64,000 nucleotides of DNA from Spirosoma foliorum (GCF_014117325.1 NZ_CP059732.1:7753001-7817000), one strand, 5' to 3'; shown: positions 51,200-60,151, counted from the stretch's first letter. Notes: generated by a model from the letters alone, not told the origin. Translations and numbers: made by a program.

Positions 51200-52165
51200 C
51201 TAATGTTTCATGCTACTCGGTTTTCCTAACTGGTCGAGTGCAGCTCGAAATCCTTTGGCTAATTCGAGTGCAGGACCACGCCCATAGTAATGTAGAAAAA
51301 CAGTCCGTGGCTTTTCGCCTAACATGTGATGGTGAATGGCTACGACTTCAAGTTTGTGGCTTCGTAAAACCTTGATTACGTTGTTCACTTCGCTCTCTAG
51401 CATGGCAATATCGCCCGCAATGTGGGCGGCATCCTGTTTGCCAGCCAATGATGCCCAAGAGTTTAGTCCAATGGCGGCTGTCATTTCAGCGCCCATAGCC
51501 ACAATTTGTACATCGTCCCTTCCAACTGTGTATTTGTAGGTAGGGCCGTTTACGACTCCTTTGTATTGTACTAACGTGTCGAGAGCAGGGAGGTCGAACA
51601 GCTCTTTGCCTGTCTGTGACGTTGCTGAAGCATATGTGGCTGCTTGGGGCTGATTGGCCGGAAATAACTTCGTAGTTTTAATGGCCTCCGCATATTTTTT
51701 TGCTAGCTCCGCTGTGCTGCCCATACCGTGTATGTGCATGTAAAAAATGCGCGGTTGTTCGTAGAAAAAATGGTTATGGATAGCTCCTACTTCCAAACCA
51801 GCCGCATGAGTGGCGTCGATTAATGGATTTACTTCTTCTTCCAATAGTACTGTATCACTCATCATGACGGTTTGGTTGCCGTCCAGTGTTTTCTTAAACG
51901 AAACCCAGCCACCGAAGCCGAACGGAGTCGGTACCGAATCACCTTTGATCGTCACTTTCAGATCATTACGGGGCAATGGCACGGTGTAGGTTGCCTGAGC
52001 TTCAATGTAGATGCCTTTCTTTCCTAAAGCACTCACAATACTGTCTTGATCTTCAACCGACAAGGCCGGCGTTTTTAGAAAGAATTCGCCACGATCTGAC
52101 GGCCCTCCACAGAGAGGAATAGCACCAATTGCCGTTGCTGTTTGCAAGAAATTTCTTCGTTTCAT
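51200..52165 (-). CDS. DUF1259 domain-containing protein
   Basis: 321 residues. Signal MKRRNFLQTATAIGAIPLCGG is Tat-like (RR) with a Cys that may be lipidated. Two internal repeats of the DUF1259 type: HAAGLEVGAIHNHFFYEQPRIFYMHIHG and RSHKLEVVAIHHHMLGEKPRTVFLHYYG, each rich in His. DUF1259 proteins are often next to chromate transporters; the His clusters suggest metal binding. Starts 22 nt before chrA. Confidence 0.9.
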   Translation of the reverse strand: MKRRNFLQTATAIGAIPLCGGPSDRGEFFLKTPALSVEDQDSIVSALGKKGIYIEAQATYTVPLPRNDLKVTIKGDSVPTPFGFGGWVSFKKTLDGNQTVMMSDTVLLEEEVNPLIDATHAAGLEVGAIHNHFFYEQPRIFYMHIHGMGSTAELAKKYAEAIKTTKLFPANQPQAATYASATSQTGKELFDLPALDTLVQYKGVVNGPTYKYTVGRDDVQIVAMGAEMTAAIGLNSWASLAGKQDAAHIAGDIAMLESEVNNVIKVLRSHKLEVVAIHHHMLGEKPRTVFLHYYGRGPALELAKGFRAALDQLGKPSSMKH

Positions 52166-52224
52166 TGGGCTGTTATAGTTTAAATTAAGTTGTTAAAGCT
52201 TACTAAGTGAGGATTGACAATGGA

Positions 52225-52797
52225 TTAGAAAACAATGCCAAACTGAAAACTAACTGTTGCTGAGATAGGCCGATCGTTACCAAAACGCACCGGTAGGGGT
52301 ATGGCTACAAAGTAGTTGAGCGTCTGACCATGCCGAACAATTTTATTGAGTACTGGAGTCACGCCGTACCGACCTGATGTTTCAAACGCCAGCCGCCCGG
52401 CAAACGTAAAATCATGGCCTAGATTGACCAGAACACCGGGGTGAAACAGCACATTGGCTACACGACTGGTGCCATCCTGTGCCCGAATAAGAGGTACTAC
52501 TTCGACCGAAAAGCCAATCTGTTTGCTTTTCCACAGGTTCAGGCCGATCGGGAAACCGACTACATAATGATCCTTAAAGTTGATTTCAGAACCTCCCTCA
52601 TCGATTGTCAATAGAGGATGGACAATGCCGAGATAGCCAACTACACGGGGATAGGTTGGCGGGGGGAGTGTCTGGGCAAAAGAAATGTTTATACTCAGGC
52701 ACCAAAGCAGCATTCCGAAGATGAATGCAGTACGATGAGCAAAAAGATAATTCTTACTTGGTTTGGCTGGGCTGGGACCGTAGGCAATCCAGTTCAT
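52225..52797 (-). CDS. Hypothetical exported beta-rich protein in the chromate locus
   Basis: 190 residues. Hydrophobic segment (AFIFGMLLWCLSINISFAQ) and signal-like cleavage. The rest is strand-rich with YVVGFPIGLNLWKSKQIGFSVEVVP, RLAFETSGRYGVTPVLNKI and final aromatic FQFGIVF, fitting a small outer-membrane barrel. No family recognised. It is in the middle of the chromate operon and could act as a porin or anchor for it. Confidence 0.7.
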   Translation of the reverse strand: MNWIAYGPSPAKPSKNYLFAHRTAFIFGMLLWCLSINISFAQTLPPPTYPRVVGYLGIVHPLLTIDEGGSEINFKDHYVVGFPIGLNLWKSKQIGFSVEVVPLIRAQDGTSRVANVLFHPGVLVNLGHDFTFAGRLAFETSGRYGVTPVLNKIVRHGQTLNYFVAIPLPVRFGNDRPISATVSFQFGIVF

Positions 52798-52858
52798 AGT
52801 TGACGTATTAGTTTTGGCACAAGAATACGCCGATGGTCAACCCTGAAATAGAACGAAT

Positions 52859-53716
52859 TTAACCTTTTGTATCTGCTTTACCTTTTAGCTGGTTTTTTCG
52901 GTATTGCGAAGGATTTTGTCCAATCTGTTTTTTGAAAATACGGGTAAAATGGCTCTGGTCTGAGAAGCCAGTTAGATAGGCGATTTCAGTCAGATTGTAG
53001 GTGGTTGTTTCCAGCAATTGCAGTGCTTTCTCGATCCTTAGTTTGCGAATATAGTCGCCAAAGGAAAGATTATCAAAATAGCGGGCAAAGGTCCGGGATA
53101 CATAAGTCGGATTGATCGCTAAATTTTCCGATAATTCGGTCAGACTCAAGGTTAGATTGGTATCTATCTGATCCTGAATCAATTCCTTTAACTCATGTAC
53201 CCAGACGGGTGATTTCCGTTTGTCTTCACGGTTGAGGTAGGTATTTAATATTTCCAACAACAGTCGTTCTGTAGGGCTTTGGGTGTGCTTGACAGTTTGC
53301 AAATGTTTGGCCCAACTATAGAGTGCATCATAAATGACCATTCCCTGGGCTAATAATTGCTGGTCATCCTGGATATTGAATGATAACCCTGCCGAAATAG
53401 CCCACAGACCAGCCGATTGGGCTGCCAGGGCATGATCATCGGTATCGGCCCCGCGAACAATGGGAGCCATTGCGTGCAAAGTCGAGTCTGTAAGGGCATG
53501 TTTTTGAAGGAAATAATCGAATGTGCAGCGATCTTCGTAATGAGTGTATTCAACATTGGGTACATCGAAGGGGACAGCCTTTAGCTCCTGGGCCTGTTGA
53601 ATTACCTGATCTTCTGGTACATAAATAATGTCCGCTTCTGGGTCAATAAATCGTTTGATGAGCCACGGGCAAGCCAGACGGTCAATTTTGGGACGTTCTC
53701 GTGTGATCCACTTCAT
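52859..53716 (-). CDS. ChrB-domain/AraC-type regulator fusion
   Basis: 285 residues from the ATG at 53716 (MKWITRERPKIDRLACP); a longer frame to 53767 is rejected. Residues 1-130 match the ChrB C-terminal domain: CPWLIKRFIDPEADIIYVPEDQV, TFDYFLQKHAL, IVRGADTDDHALAAQSAGL. The last 100 residues are an AraC HTH: LSLTELSENLAINPTYVSRTF and NLTEIAYLTGFSDQSHFTRIFKKQIGQNPSQYRKNQ. ChrB domains occur in chromate-inducible regulators; joined to AraC it would sense chromate and activate the operon. First gene of the locus. Confidence 0.93.
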   Translation of the reverse strand: MKWITRERPKIDRLACPWLIKRFIDPEADIIYVPEDQVIQQAQELKAVPFDVPNVEYTHYEDRCTFDYFLQKHALTDSTLHAMAPIVRGADTDDHALAAQSAGLWAISAGLSFNIQDDQQLLAQGMVIYDALYSWAKHLQTVKHTQSPTERLLLEILNTYLNREDKRKSPVWVHELKELIQDQIDTNLTLSLTELSENLAINPTYVSRTFARYFDNLSFGDYIRKLRIEKALQLLETTTYNLTEIAYLTGFSDQSHFTRIFKKQIGQNPSQYRKNQLKGKADTKG

Positions 53717-53764
53717 AAACAGTACAGTTTGCTTTATGTCATAAATGATGGCAGCAACAAGCAA

Positions 53765-53772
53765 CAAAACTA
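53765..53772 (-). promoter_or_regulatory. Possible -7 box of the chromate operon
   Basis: TAGTTTTG on the minus strand matches TAnnTTTG, 49 nt upstream of the ChrB-AraC gene. The -33 match is weak. Confidence 0.4.
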
Positions 53773-54048
53773 CGACTTACCATGTCTCGAAAATAGCCTA
53801 AGGATATGATCGTTAATTACGATACTTGACCAGCATTTCACGCAGCTGTACCTTTCTTCTCGAACGGGTACTTTTGATTGAATAGGTTAGCATTTACTGC
53901 TTGATTTGACCCGTAATCAGTGTGATCTTTCTTAACATTTTGTCAGCATTGAAATCGGCCACAGGTTTAACGACCTTTGGCGTTCAATGTTGATTGTTTA
54001 GGCCGTTCGTTATACATAACAAATAGTTCTCGCGGGACTATCAAAAAG

Positions 54049-54945
54049 GTGGTTGTAGAGAAAATAGATACATTTGGAGGGCATCGTGAACCCATTTATG
54101 CGCTCGAAGGGAGTGCATCCACAGACCGTTTTTTTTCGACAGGTGGCGATGGGAAAGTAGTGCGATGGCGGCTCGACCGCCCTGACCTTGGCGAATTAAT
54201 TGCAACCGTACCGGCATCGGTTTATGCGTTGGCCTTAAATCCGACTAGCGGTTTGTTGTGGGTTGGTCAGAATTATGAAGGCATTCATGTGATTGATCCG
54301 GTTGAAAAAAAGGAAGTGGCCTCGTTGAAGTTAACGTCGTCGGCTATTTTCGATGTTAAATTCTATAAAAATGATGCTTTTATTGCCCTTTCGGATGGTG
54401 TCGTAGCTGTTGTCGATACAGATCAATTAGTCAATCGAAAACACCTGAAAGCATCCGAGCAATCGGCGCGGTCAATCGCTATAAATCCTGTTGAGCGAGA
54501 ATTTGCGGTTGGCTACAGCGATAATGTTGTGCGTATTTTTGATTTGACGACCCATACCCTTAAAAAGGTTATACCCGCCCATGCGAACTCGGTATTCACA
54601 ATTGCCTATTCGCCCGATTTCCGCTACTTACTTACGGCAGGTCGTGATGCCCATTTGAAAATCTGGGATGTAGAAAAAGGCTATACGTTACACAGCGATA
54701 TTGTGGCCCACATGTTTGCCATCAATCATCTGGCATTCAGTCCCGATAATCGTTTGTTGGCAACAGCCAGCATGGATAAATCCATTAAAATCTGGGATGC
54801 CGAGACCTATCAATTATTAAAAGTTGTCGATCGAGCACGTCATGCCGGGCATGGAACATCGGTCAATAAATTACTTTGGGTAGATTCTCAACAACTTCTT
54901 TCGGGCAGCGACGACCGAACAATTTCGGTATGGAAATTGAGCTAA
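54049..54945 (+). CDS. WD40-repeat protein
   Basis: 298 residues from a GTG at 54049 (VVVEKIDTFGGHREPIYAL), chosen by alignment with typical family starts; the frame continues upstream to a TTG at 53977. Seven WD-like blades, clearest at FTIAYSPDFRYLLTAGRDAHLKIWDVEKG, LAFSPDNRLLATASMDKSIKIWD and LLSGSDDRTISVWKL. Cytosolic beta-propeller scaffold; partners unknown. divIVA-like gene follows 120 nt downstream. Confidence 0.9.
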   Translation: MVVEKIDTFGGHREPIYALEGSASTDRFFSTGGDGKVVRWRLDRPDLGELIATVPASVYALALNPTSGLLWVGQNYEGIHVIDPVEKKEVASLKLTSSAIFDVKFYKNDAFIALSDGVVAVVDTDQLVNRKHLKASEQSARSIAINPVEREFAVGYSDNVVRIFDLTTHTLKKVIPAHANSVFTIAYSPDFRYLLTAGRDAHLKIWDVEKGYTLHSDIVAHMFAINHLAFSPDNRLLATASMDKSIKIWDAETYQLLKVVDRARHAGHGTSVNKLLWVDSQQLLSGSDDRTISVWKLS

Positions 54946-55065
54946 TCAATTGTGACTAAATAGGAATCGGCTATTTTTCTGTCTATTTTTTGTAAAATCC
55001 GTAGAATGGCTGTTATTTCACCTTTATCTGATAATCAGTAACTCATTAAAACAAGAAGCGCACCA

Positions 55066-55971
55066 ATGAAAATTACGCCCATCGAAATCCGGCAGCACAC
55101 ATTTGAGAAGGGCTTGCGCGGTTATAGAACCGAAGATGTTGACGCATTTCTGGTTTCCCTCTCTCAAGAATGGGAGCGTGTCACTGGCGAATATAAAATG
55201 TTAAAAATGCAGCTTGAACTAGCCGAAAAAGAGTTAGGCAAGTTGAAAGAAATAGAAATGACCCTGTTCCGCACACTTAAATCGGCGGAAGAGAATAGCG
55301 CGCAGATTACCGAACAGGCTAATACCGCAGGCGAAAAATATGTAAATGAGGCCCGACAAAAGGCAGAGGATATCTTAGCCGAAGCTCGGAAAAAGACGTC
55401 TTTAATGGTGCAGGATGCTGAAAATCAGGCCCGCTATTTGAAAGATAATATTTTGAATGACCTGAAATCGCTGGAGCATGATTTTAAGGCGTTAGAAGGC
55501 TATAAAGAAAACCTGGCGGCTCAGATACGTACCCTGGCCCATAATGCGGTTGATAGTGTTGAGCGATTTGAAAAGAAGTTCAATAAACAGAATCTGAAGG
55601 GGAAAATTGATGAAGTCTCTACACAGATTCAAGAAGAACTGAAGCAGGAGGAAGCGCATAAGCCCGAAGTGGCTAATGAAGCGCCTGTTGCCAGCGACGC
55701 TACGGAGCTGCCTCATCTCATCGAACGGGATCAATTTGTGCCTGAAGCAATTCCGGAAGATCAAGCTATTGCTGAGAAATTAGACGAGGCTGTTGAAACA
55801 ACTCAATCGGCAGCGAGTGAAGCTGTTGCAGAGGTAGAATCGACCCTTGATCAAAGCTCGCCCGAATCTGTTCTGGCTGAAGCGAACACACCTGAGCCAG
55901 AGGCCGCTTTGAATGAAGCTACAGAGGAGGCACAGGACAAAAAAAGCGGCTCATTTTTCGACCAGATTTAA
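55066..55971 (+). CDS. DivIVA domain-containing protein
   Basis: 301 residues. The N-terminal DivIVA motif ITPIEIRQHTFEKGLRGY...DVDAFLVSLSQEWE is at residues 2-40, followed by long coiled coils (to about 175) and an acidic, Ala/Glu-rich disordered tail. The family binds curved or septal membrane in Gram-positives; in Bacteroidota it is conserved with unknown role. FolB follows with 29 nt spacing. Confidence 0.92.
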   Translation: MKITPIEIRQHTFEKGLRGYRTEDVDAFLVSLSQEWERVTGEYKMLKMQLELAEKELGKLKEIEMTLFRTLKSAEENSAQITEQANTAGEKYVNEARQKAEDILAEARKKTSLMVQDAENQARYLKDNILNDLKSLEHDFKALEGYKENLAAQIRTLAHNAVDSVERFEKKFNKQNLKGKIDEVSTQIQEELKQEEAHKPEVANEAPVASDATELPHLIERDQFVPEAIPEDQAIAEKLDEAVETTQSAASEAVAEVESTLDQSSPESVLAEANTPEPEAALNEATEEAQDKKSGSFFDQI

Positions 55972-55976
55972 TGTAT

Positions 55977-55994
55977 GGCGGGTAGAAACCCGCC
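55977..55994. repeat. GC-rich mini-hairpin H3 upstream of folB
   Basis: GGCGGGT-AGAA-ACCCGCC followed by TTACC, ending 6 nt before the folB ATG. It resembles H1 and H2 in size, position and the TTAC tail. Confidence 0.65.
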
Positions 55995-56000
55995 TTACCT

Positions 56001-56351
56001 ATGGGAACAATTGCTTTAGAAGGCCTTGAATTTTTCTCCTACCACGGTTTTTACGATGAGGAGCAGAAAATTGGTAATAAGTATTCTGTAGATATCATCG
56101 TGACTGCCGACTTCTCAGAAGCCGCCGAGCGCGATCGGCTGAGCGCTACAGTGAATTACATGGATTTATATCAGATTACCGTGGCCGTTATGCAGCAACC
56201 TGCACGGCTTCTTGAGCATATTGCCCATCAGATAATCCGGAATATTAAGGCGAAATACACTGACTTAGAAGCTATTGAGGTCAGTGTGTCAAAATTCAAC
56301 CCACCCATCGGCGGAGTTTGCCATCGCGCTAAAATTACATTAAAAGAATAA
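56001..56351 (+). CDS. folB: Dihydroneopterin aldolase
   Basis: 116 residues. Motifs: LEGLEFFSYHGFYDEEQKIGNKYSVDI and ATVNYMDLYQI, then ARLLEHIAHQIIRNI and VSVSKFNPPIGG. Substrate-binding Glu and Lys are present. It makes 6-hydroxymethyl-dihydropterin in folate synthesis. Confidence 0.94.
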   Translation: MGTIALEGLEFFSYHGFYDEEQKIGNKYSVDIIVTADFSEAAERDRLSATVNYMDLYQITVAVMQQPARLLEHIAHQIIRNIKAKYTDLEAIEVSVSKFNPPIGGVCHRAKITLKE

Positions 56352-56428
56352 AAAGGGAGTAGGGGGACGAAAGGGAAAAAAGGGAATTCAATAGATCCCA
56401 TATTCCCTTTCGTCCCCCTACTCCCTTT
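56352..56428. repeat. Perfect palindrome P13 (GGGAGTAGGGGGACGAAAGGG)
   Basis: Arms 56352-56377 and 56403-56428 pair perfectly over 26 bp. It lies between converging folB and ytxJ. Confidence 0.88.
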
Positions 56429-56434
56429 CTCCTT

Positions 56435-56764
56435 TTACACCGCCTGCTGTAGACCAGCAAACGAGATGGCCATGTGAGAAGCATCGTAGACGCACTCACC
56501 GTTACGAATCAACAATACTTGTGGCGATTCGTGCTCAACCCCAAATACGCTTTCGATCTCTTTGGATATTGGTCTGTTGGCCAGCAGATCCAGATAATAC
56601 GGTTTAACGCCAAGTTGATCGTTCCAATTGCGCTCCATACGGCTAAGTGCCATGTGGCTTATCGAGCAGCTCGTGCTATGTTTGAAAATCAGAATTGGAT
56701 GCTTCGCCGACTCTGCTTTTATAGTATCAAGTTGAGCTTCACTCGTTAGTTTGTTCCAGTTCAT
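56435..56764 (-). CDS. ytxJ: Bacillithiol-system redox-active protein YtxJ
   Basis: 109 residues from the ATG at 56764 (MNWNKLTSEAQLD). Thioredoxin-like fold with FKHSTSCSISHMALSRMERNW (active Cys in the position of a monothiol site), KPYYLDLLANRPISKEIESVFGV, and ESPQVLLIRNGECVYDASHMAIS. YtxJ is a proposed bacilliredoxin partner, so the organism probably uses bacillithiol. Confidence 0.9.
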   Translation of the reverse strand: MNWNKLTSEAQLDTIKAESAKHPILIFKHSTSCSISHMALSRMERNWNDQLGVKPYYLDLLANRPISKEIESVFGVEHESPQVLLIRNGECVYDASHMAISFAGLQQAV

Positions 56765-56818
56765 TGTATCAACATACATTCTGTTGACGTAAAAGCGTAT
56801 TTGGCGCTAAAAAGTTCG

Positions 56819-57127
56819 CTAATTCTCAGGGGTGTAACGGAGTTTCTCGGCCATTTCGGTCGAAATAGATTCAGAGTAAGCGCCATACGCATCAACTAAT
56901 GTTCCTTTGTTCCCATTTTTCGCTTCAACCGCATACAAAACCGTTTCGTCGCCAGGATCGGTCATGCCTTCGAAGCGATAAACACTAACGATATCAAAAT
57001 CGGCAGGACGTAAAATGATGTCGTCGGGTTGGCAATGCAGATGGTCGGACTTAAGGTTATAGTCCTTTGTAAAACCTTGATTACGTAGATCGTCGATAGC
57101 TTCTGTCAGTGTGTCGTAGGTTTTCAT
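56819..57127 (-). CDS. Conserved hypothetical protein (often mislabelled phosphoribosylpyrophosphate synthetase)
   Basis: 102 residues, acidic. MKTYDTLTEAIDDLRNQGFTKDYN then FDIVSVYRFEGMTDPGDETVLYAVEA and GTLVDAYGAYSE. A small, common Bacteroidota family; the PRPP synthetase label is not supported by any motif here. Divergent from waaA. Confidence 0.85.
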   Translation of the reverse strand: MKTYDTLTEAIDDLRNQGFTKDYNLKSDHLHCQPDDIILRPADFDIVSVYRFEGMTDPGDETVLYAVEAKNGNKGTLVDAYGAYSESISTEMAEKLRYTPEN

Positions 57128-57187
57128 AAATCAGGTGGTTTGATTGAGAGTGTGTAGTTTTGTTAGTATAACCAACCGCATAATAGC

Positions 57188-58439
57188 TTGTTTTTGGGAT
57201 TCTATAATACAGGTATTTTTGTTTTTCAGCGATTGCTGAGCCTGATTGCCCCTTTTAACCCCAAAGCCCGGAAGTGGGTCGAGGGTCGGCGCGATTGGGC
57301 TACCAAAGTAAAGGATCAATTGGCTGGAAACAAAAAGCCGATTGCCTGGTTTCATGCGGCCTCGCTTGGTGAGTTCGAACAGGGGCGGCCCGTTATAGAA
57401 GCTTTTCGGAAACAATATCCAGATCATAACATTCTACTCACCTTTTTTTTCGCCTTCAGGTTATGAAGTCCGTAAGGATTATAATGGGGCTGATTATGTC
57501 ATCTATCTGCCTGCCGATACGCCTGCCAACGCGCGCCGATTCGTTGATCTGGTGAAGCCAGCTATTGCGTTTTTTATCAAGTACGAATTCTGGCACAATT
57601 ACCTCTACGAGTTGAAACAGGCCAACGTACCGACTATTTCGTTCTCCGCTATTTTCCGCCCTAGTCAGCTGTTCTTCAAGCCTTACGGTGGCTTCTATCG
57701 GCGAATGTTAGCGTATTTCAACCACATTCTGGTGCAAAATCAGGAGTCGGTCGATTTACTAAAAACGATTGGCATCACCAACGTTACTCTCGCTGGTGAT
57801 ACCCGCTTTGATCGGGTGGCTGAAGTTGCCGCTGCGAAAAAAGAAATTGCAATCGCACAGGCATTTAAAGCAGATAAACCATTGATTGTGGTTGGGAGTG
57901 CCTGGCCCGAAGACATGAGTGTATTAATTCCATTTCTGAATACGTTCGATAAACCCTTAAAGGCGATTATCGCCCCACACGAAATTCACGATGATGAAAT
58001 TGAACGCTGGCGGACTCAACTGACAAAAGCCTCGGCCCGGTTTTCACAAACCGACGAAACGAGTGTTGTTCAGGCCGATGTTCTTTTTATCGACAATGTT
58101 GGTATGTTATCCTCTTTGTATCAATACGGTGAGTTTGCCTACATTGGCGGAGCGTTCAAGCAAGGATTGCACAATAGTCTGGAGGCTGCCACTTTTGGTG
58201 TTTCCTTGTTTTGGGGGCCTGAGTATGACAAGTATCAGGAGGCTGTCGATTTGGTCGCGGAAGGGGCCGCTTTCCCTATCGGTAGTACAACGGAATTGAT
58301 GACTGCTTTTGAAAAGCAATATGTTAACCCATCAGAAGCCGCTCAAGTGAGCCGCAATTATGTGCTAAGGAACGTTGGGGCAACGGCTAAGGTTATGGAT
58401 GTGGTTAATAAATTAAAGAGCGAAAGAGCGAAAGAGTGA
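57188..58439 (+). CDS. waaA: 3-deoxy-D-manno-octulosonic acid transferase, frameshifted in a T8 tract
   Basis: The N-terminal frame (57188-57466, TTG start, FYNTGIFVFQRLLSLIAPFNPKARKWVEGR) and the C-terminal frame (to 58439, VKPAIAFFIKYEFWHNYLYEL) join into one about 416-residue WaaA if one T is removed from the run of eight at 57443-57450: the text then reads LTFFSPSGYEVRKDYNGADYVIY. Glycosyltransferase parts include WFHAASLGEFEQGRPVIEAF and YIGGAFKQGLHNSLEAATFG. WaaA adds Kdo to lipid A and is normally essential, so a sequencing error is likely. A TAGTTTTG box at 57155-57162 may be its -7. Confidence 0.85.
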
Positions 58440-58530
58440 ATGAGTGTCAAGCTGGTACATGCCAATTTTCACTCTTTTACTCCGCACCGGCGGCCCGGTT
58501 TCACTCTTTCGCTTTGTTTCACTCTTTTAC
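58415..58530. repeat. Palindrome P14 (GAAAGAGTGAA word type)
   Basis: The last codons of waaA (AAAGAGCGAAAGAGCGAAAG) and the following words pair with runs of TTTCACTCTTT and TTTCGCTTTG. It spans the waaA-rsgA spacer, so the coding end itself is part of the dyad. Confidence 0.75.
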
Positions 58531-58540
58531 TTTTTAAGCA

Positions 58541-59467
58541 TTGCAAAAAGGCTTAGTCATACGCTCAACTGGCTCCTGGTACGATGTTCGTAACGCAGAT
58601 GGTCATATCTATCAGGGTCGGTTAAAGGGTAAATTCAAAATTAAGGGGCTTAAGGTCACTAACCCTATTGCGGTAGGCGACCGGGTAAAATTTGAGGTTG
58701 AGGATGAGGCTGAAAATACGGTGATCATTACTGATATTGATACCCGCGAGAATTACATTATTCGTCAGTCGGTGCACAAAACGGCACATGGTCATATTCT
58801 GGCCGCCAATCTCGATCAGGCTGTCTTGCTGGCGACCCTGGCTATGCCGCGTACCTCCTTGGGATTTATCGACCGTTTTCTGGTGTCGGCAGAGTCGTTT
58901 CGTATCCCAACCACCATTGTTTTCAATAAATCAGATATCCTGAACGACGAAGGGCTTTCGTTTCAGCAGGAAATTATAGAGTTATATGAGCGGATTGGCT
59001 ACAACTGTCTGACTACATCGGCAACAGAGGGCGAAGGCGTTGATGCCTTTCGGCAATTACTCGATCATAAAGTCACCTTGTTGTCGGGGCATTCGGGAGT
59101 AGGGAAATCCTCGCTAGTCAATGCCATTGCGCCCGAACTAAACCTGCGTACGAACGAAGTTTCGTCCTTTGCCAATAAAGGTGTTCATACAACGACTTTT
59201 GCCGAAATGTTCGAATTGGCTCCTGACACGTTTATCATCGATACGCCGGGCATTAAGGAACTGGGCTTGATGGATACCTCGAAAGAGGAGGTTAGCCATT
59301 ATTTCCCCGAAATGCGCGACCGCCTGAACCAGTGCCGTTTTCACAATTGTCTGCACTTCAACGAACCCGGTTGCGCCATCAAAGAAGCTGTTGCCGAGGG
59401 CGATATCGCCGAAAGTCGCTACATGAGCTACTTGAGTATGATTGAGGGAGGGGATAATCGGCGGTAA
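58541..59467 (+). CDS. rsgA: Ribosome small subunit-dependent GTPase A
   Basis: 308 residues from TTG, with a stop just upstream in frame. OB fold at N-terminus (IRSTGSWYDVRNADG). Circularly permuted GTPase: FNKSDIL (G4), SGHSGVGKSSLVNAI (G1), GVHTTTFAEMFEL (G2), DTPGIKELGL (G3). C-terminal zinc site CRFHNCLHFNEPGCAIKEAV. It checks 30S maturation. Confidence 0.95.
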   Translation: MQKGLVIRSTGSWYDVRNADGHIYQGRLKGKFKIKGLKVTNPIAVGDRVKFEVEDEAENTVIITDIDTRENYIIRQSVHKTAHGHILAANLDQAVLLATLAMPRTSLGFIDRFLVSAESFRIPTTIVFNKSDILNDEGLSFQQEIIELYERIGYNCLTTSATEGEGVDAFRQLLDHKVTLLSGHSGVGKSSLVNAIAPELNLRTNEVSSFANKGVHTTTFAEMFELAPDTFIIDTPGIKELGLMDTSKEEVSHYFPEMRDRLNQCRFHNCLHFNEPGCAIKEAVAEGDIAESRYMSYLSMIEGGDNRR

Positions 59468-59473
59468 TGATAG

Positions 59474-59544
59474 ATGTATGACATTGGATGTATGATGTAT
59501 AACTGGCTAGCAGCAACATACATCATACATCCAATGTCATACAT
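59474..59544. repeat. Perfect palindrome P15 (ATGTATGACATTGGATG word type)
   Basis: Arms 59474-59500 and 59518-59544 pair perfectly over 27 bp. It lies between converging rsgA and the Uma2 gene. Confidence 0.88.
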
Positions 59545-59545
59545 A

Positions 59546-60151
59546 TTAAAGCACCCCTTCTTCGGTAAGAATATCTGCTACATTGAGCGTTACAGCGTCC
59601 AGAACAGGTATGGTAGCGGCCCAATCAAGCGTAATCCAGGTTTCACCTTTTGTGGCAACAAATACTTTTCTGGATTTGGTAGTAATCCAGATAACCCGCT
59701 CTGTCCCGAAATTGAGCATTGCCTGCGTTTTTTCGTAGACGTAATCCTGCTCCATCGCTGGAAAGGCTTCAAGGTCCACTTTGATATCGACCTCTACCAC
59801 AACTTTCGGGGCAACATCGAAGAATTTACCCTTTACGGTTACTTTTTCTTTCTCATAAACCGCAATATCATTGGATAAATTGTCGCCCAATTGGATGTGT
59901 AAGCCTGGCTCATTGGTCACGACCCAATAGGCTTTTCGATTTACATGATTACCTAGATATAAATGTAACGCTGATACAATAATAACCTGTAGGTCACTGC
60001 AACCCATGATTTCGCCGGGAGTTTTACGTTTTGCCAATACCTCCTTATAACCCTTACGATATAAAGGGCGTCCATTGAGCGTTTCGTAAATTAAGTAGGA
60101 AGGTATCTGCTGTGGGGCGGCAATCTCTGGAGTTACTGCGTCTGTTACCAT
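59546..60151 (-). CDS. Uma2 family endonuclease
   Basis: 201 residues. DUF820/Uma2 pattern: YLIYETLNGRPLYRKGYKEV, LGDNLSNDIAVYEKEKV, PKVVVEVDIKVDLEAF and QAMLNFGTERVIWITTKSRKVF. PD-(D/E)xK fold with D...E-x-D near residues 95-130. Cellular role unknown; copies are usually many per genome. Confidence 0.9.
   Translation of the reverse strand: MVTDAVTPEIAAPQQIPSYLIYETLNGRPLYRKGYKEVLAKRKTPGEIMGCSDLQVIIVSALHLYLGNHVNRKAYWVVTNEPGLHIQLGDNLSNDIAVYEKEKVTVKGKFFDVAPKVVVEVDIKVDLEAFPAMEQDYVYEKTQAMLNFGTERVIWITTKSRKVFVATKGETWITLDWAATIPVLDAVTLNVADILTEEGVL

Noticed and set aside
57131..57427. Minus-strand frame opposite the waaA start
   Set aside because: Antisense of the clearly conserved WaaA N-terminus, without any motif of its own.
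59474..59878. Plus-strand frame over the Uma2 gene
   Set aside because: Antisense shadow of a recognisable Uma2 nuclease and begins inside the P15 palindrome.
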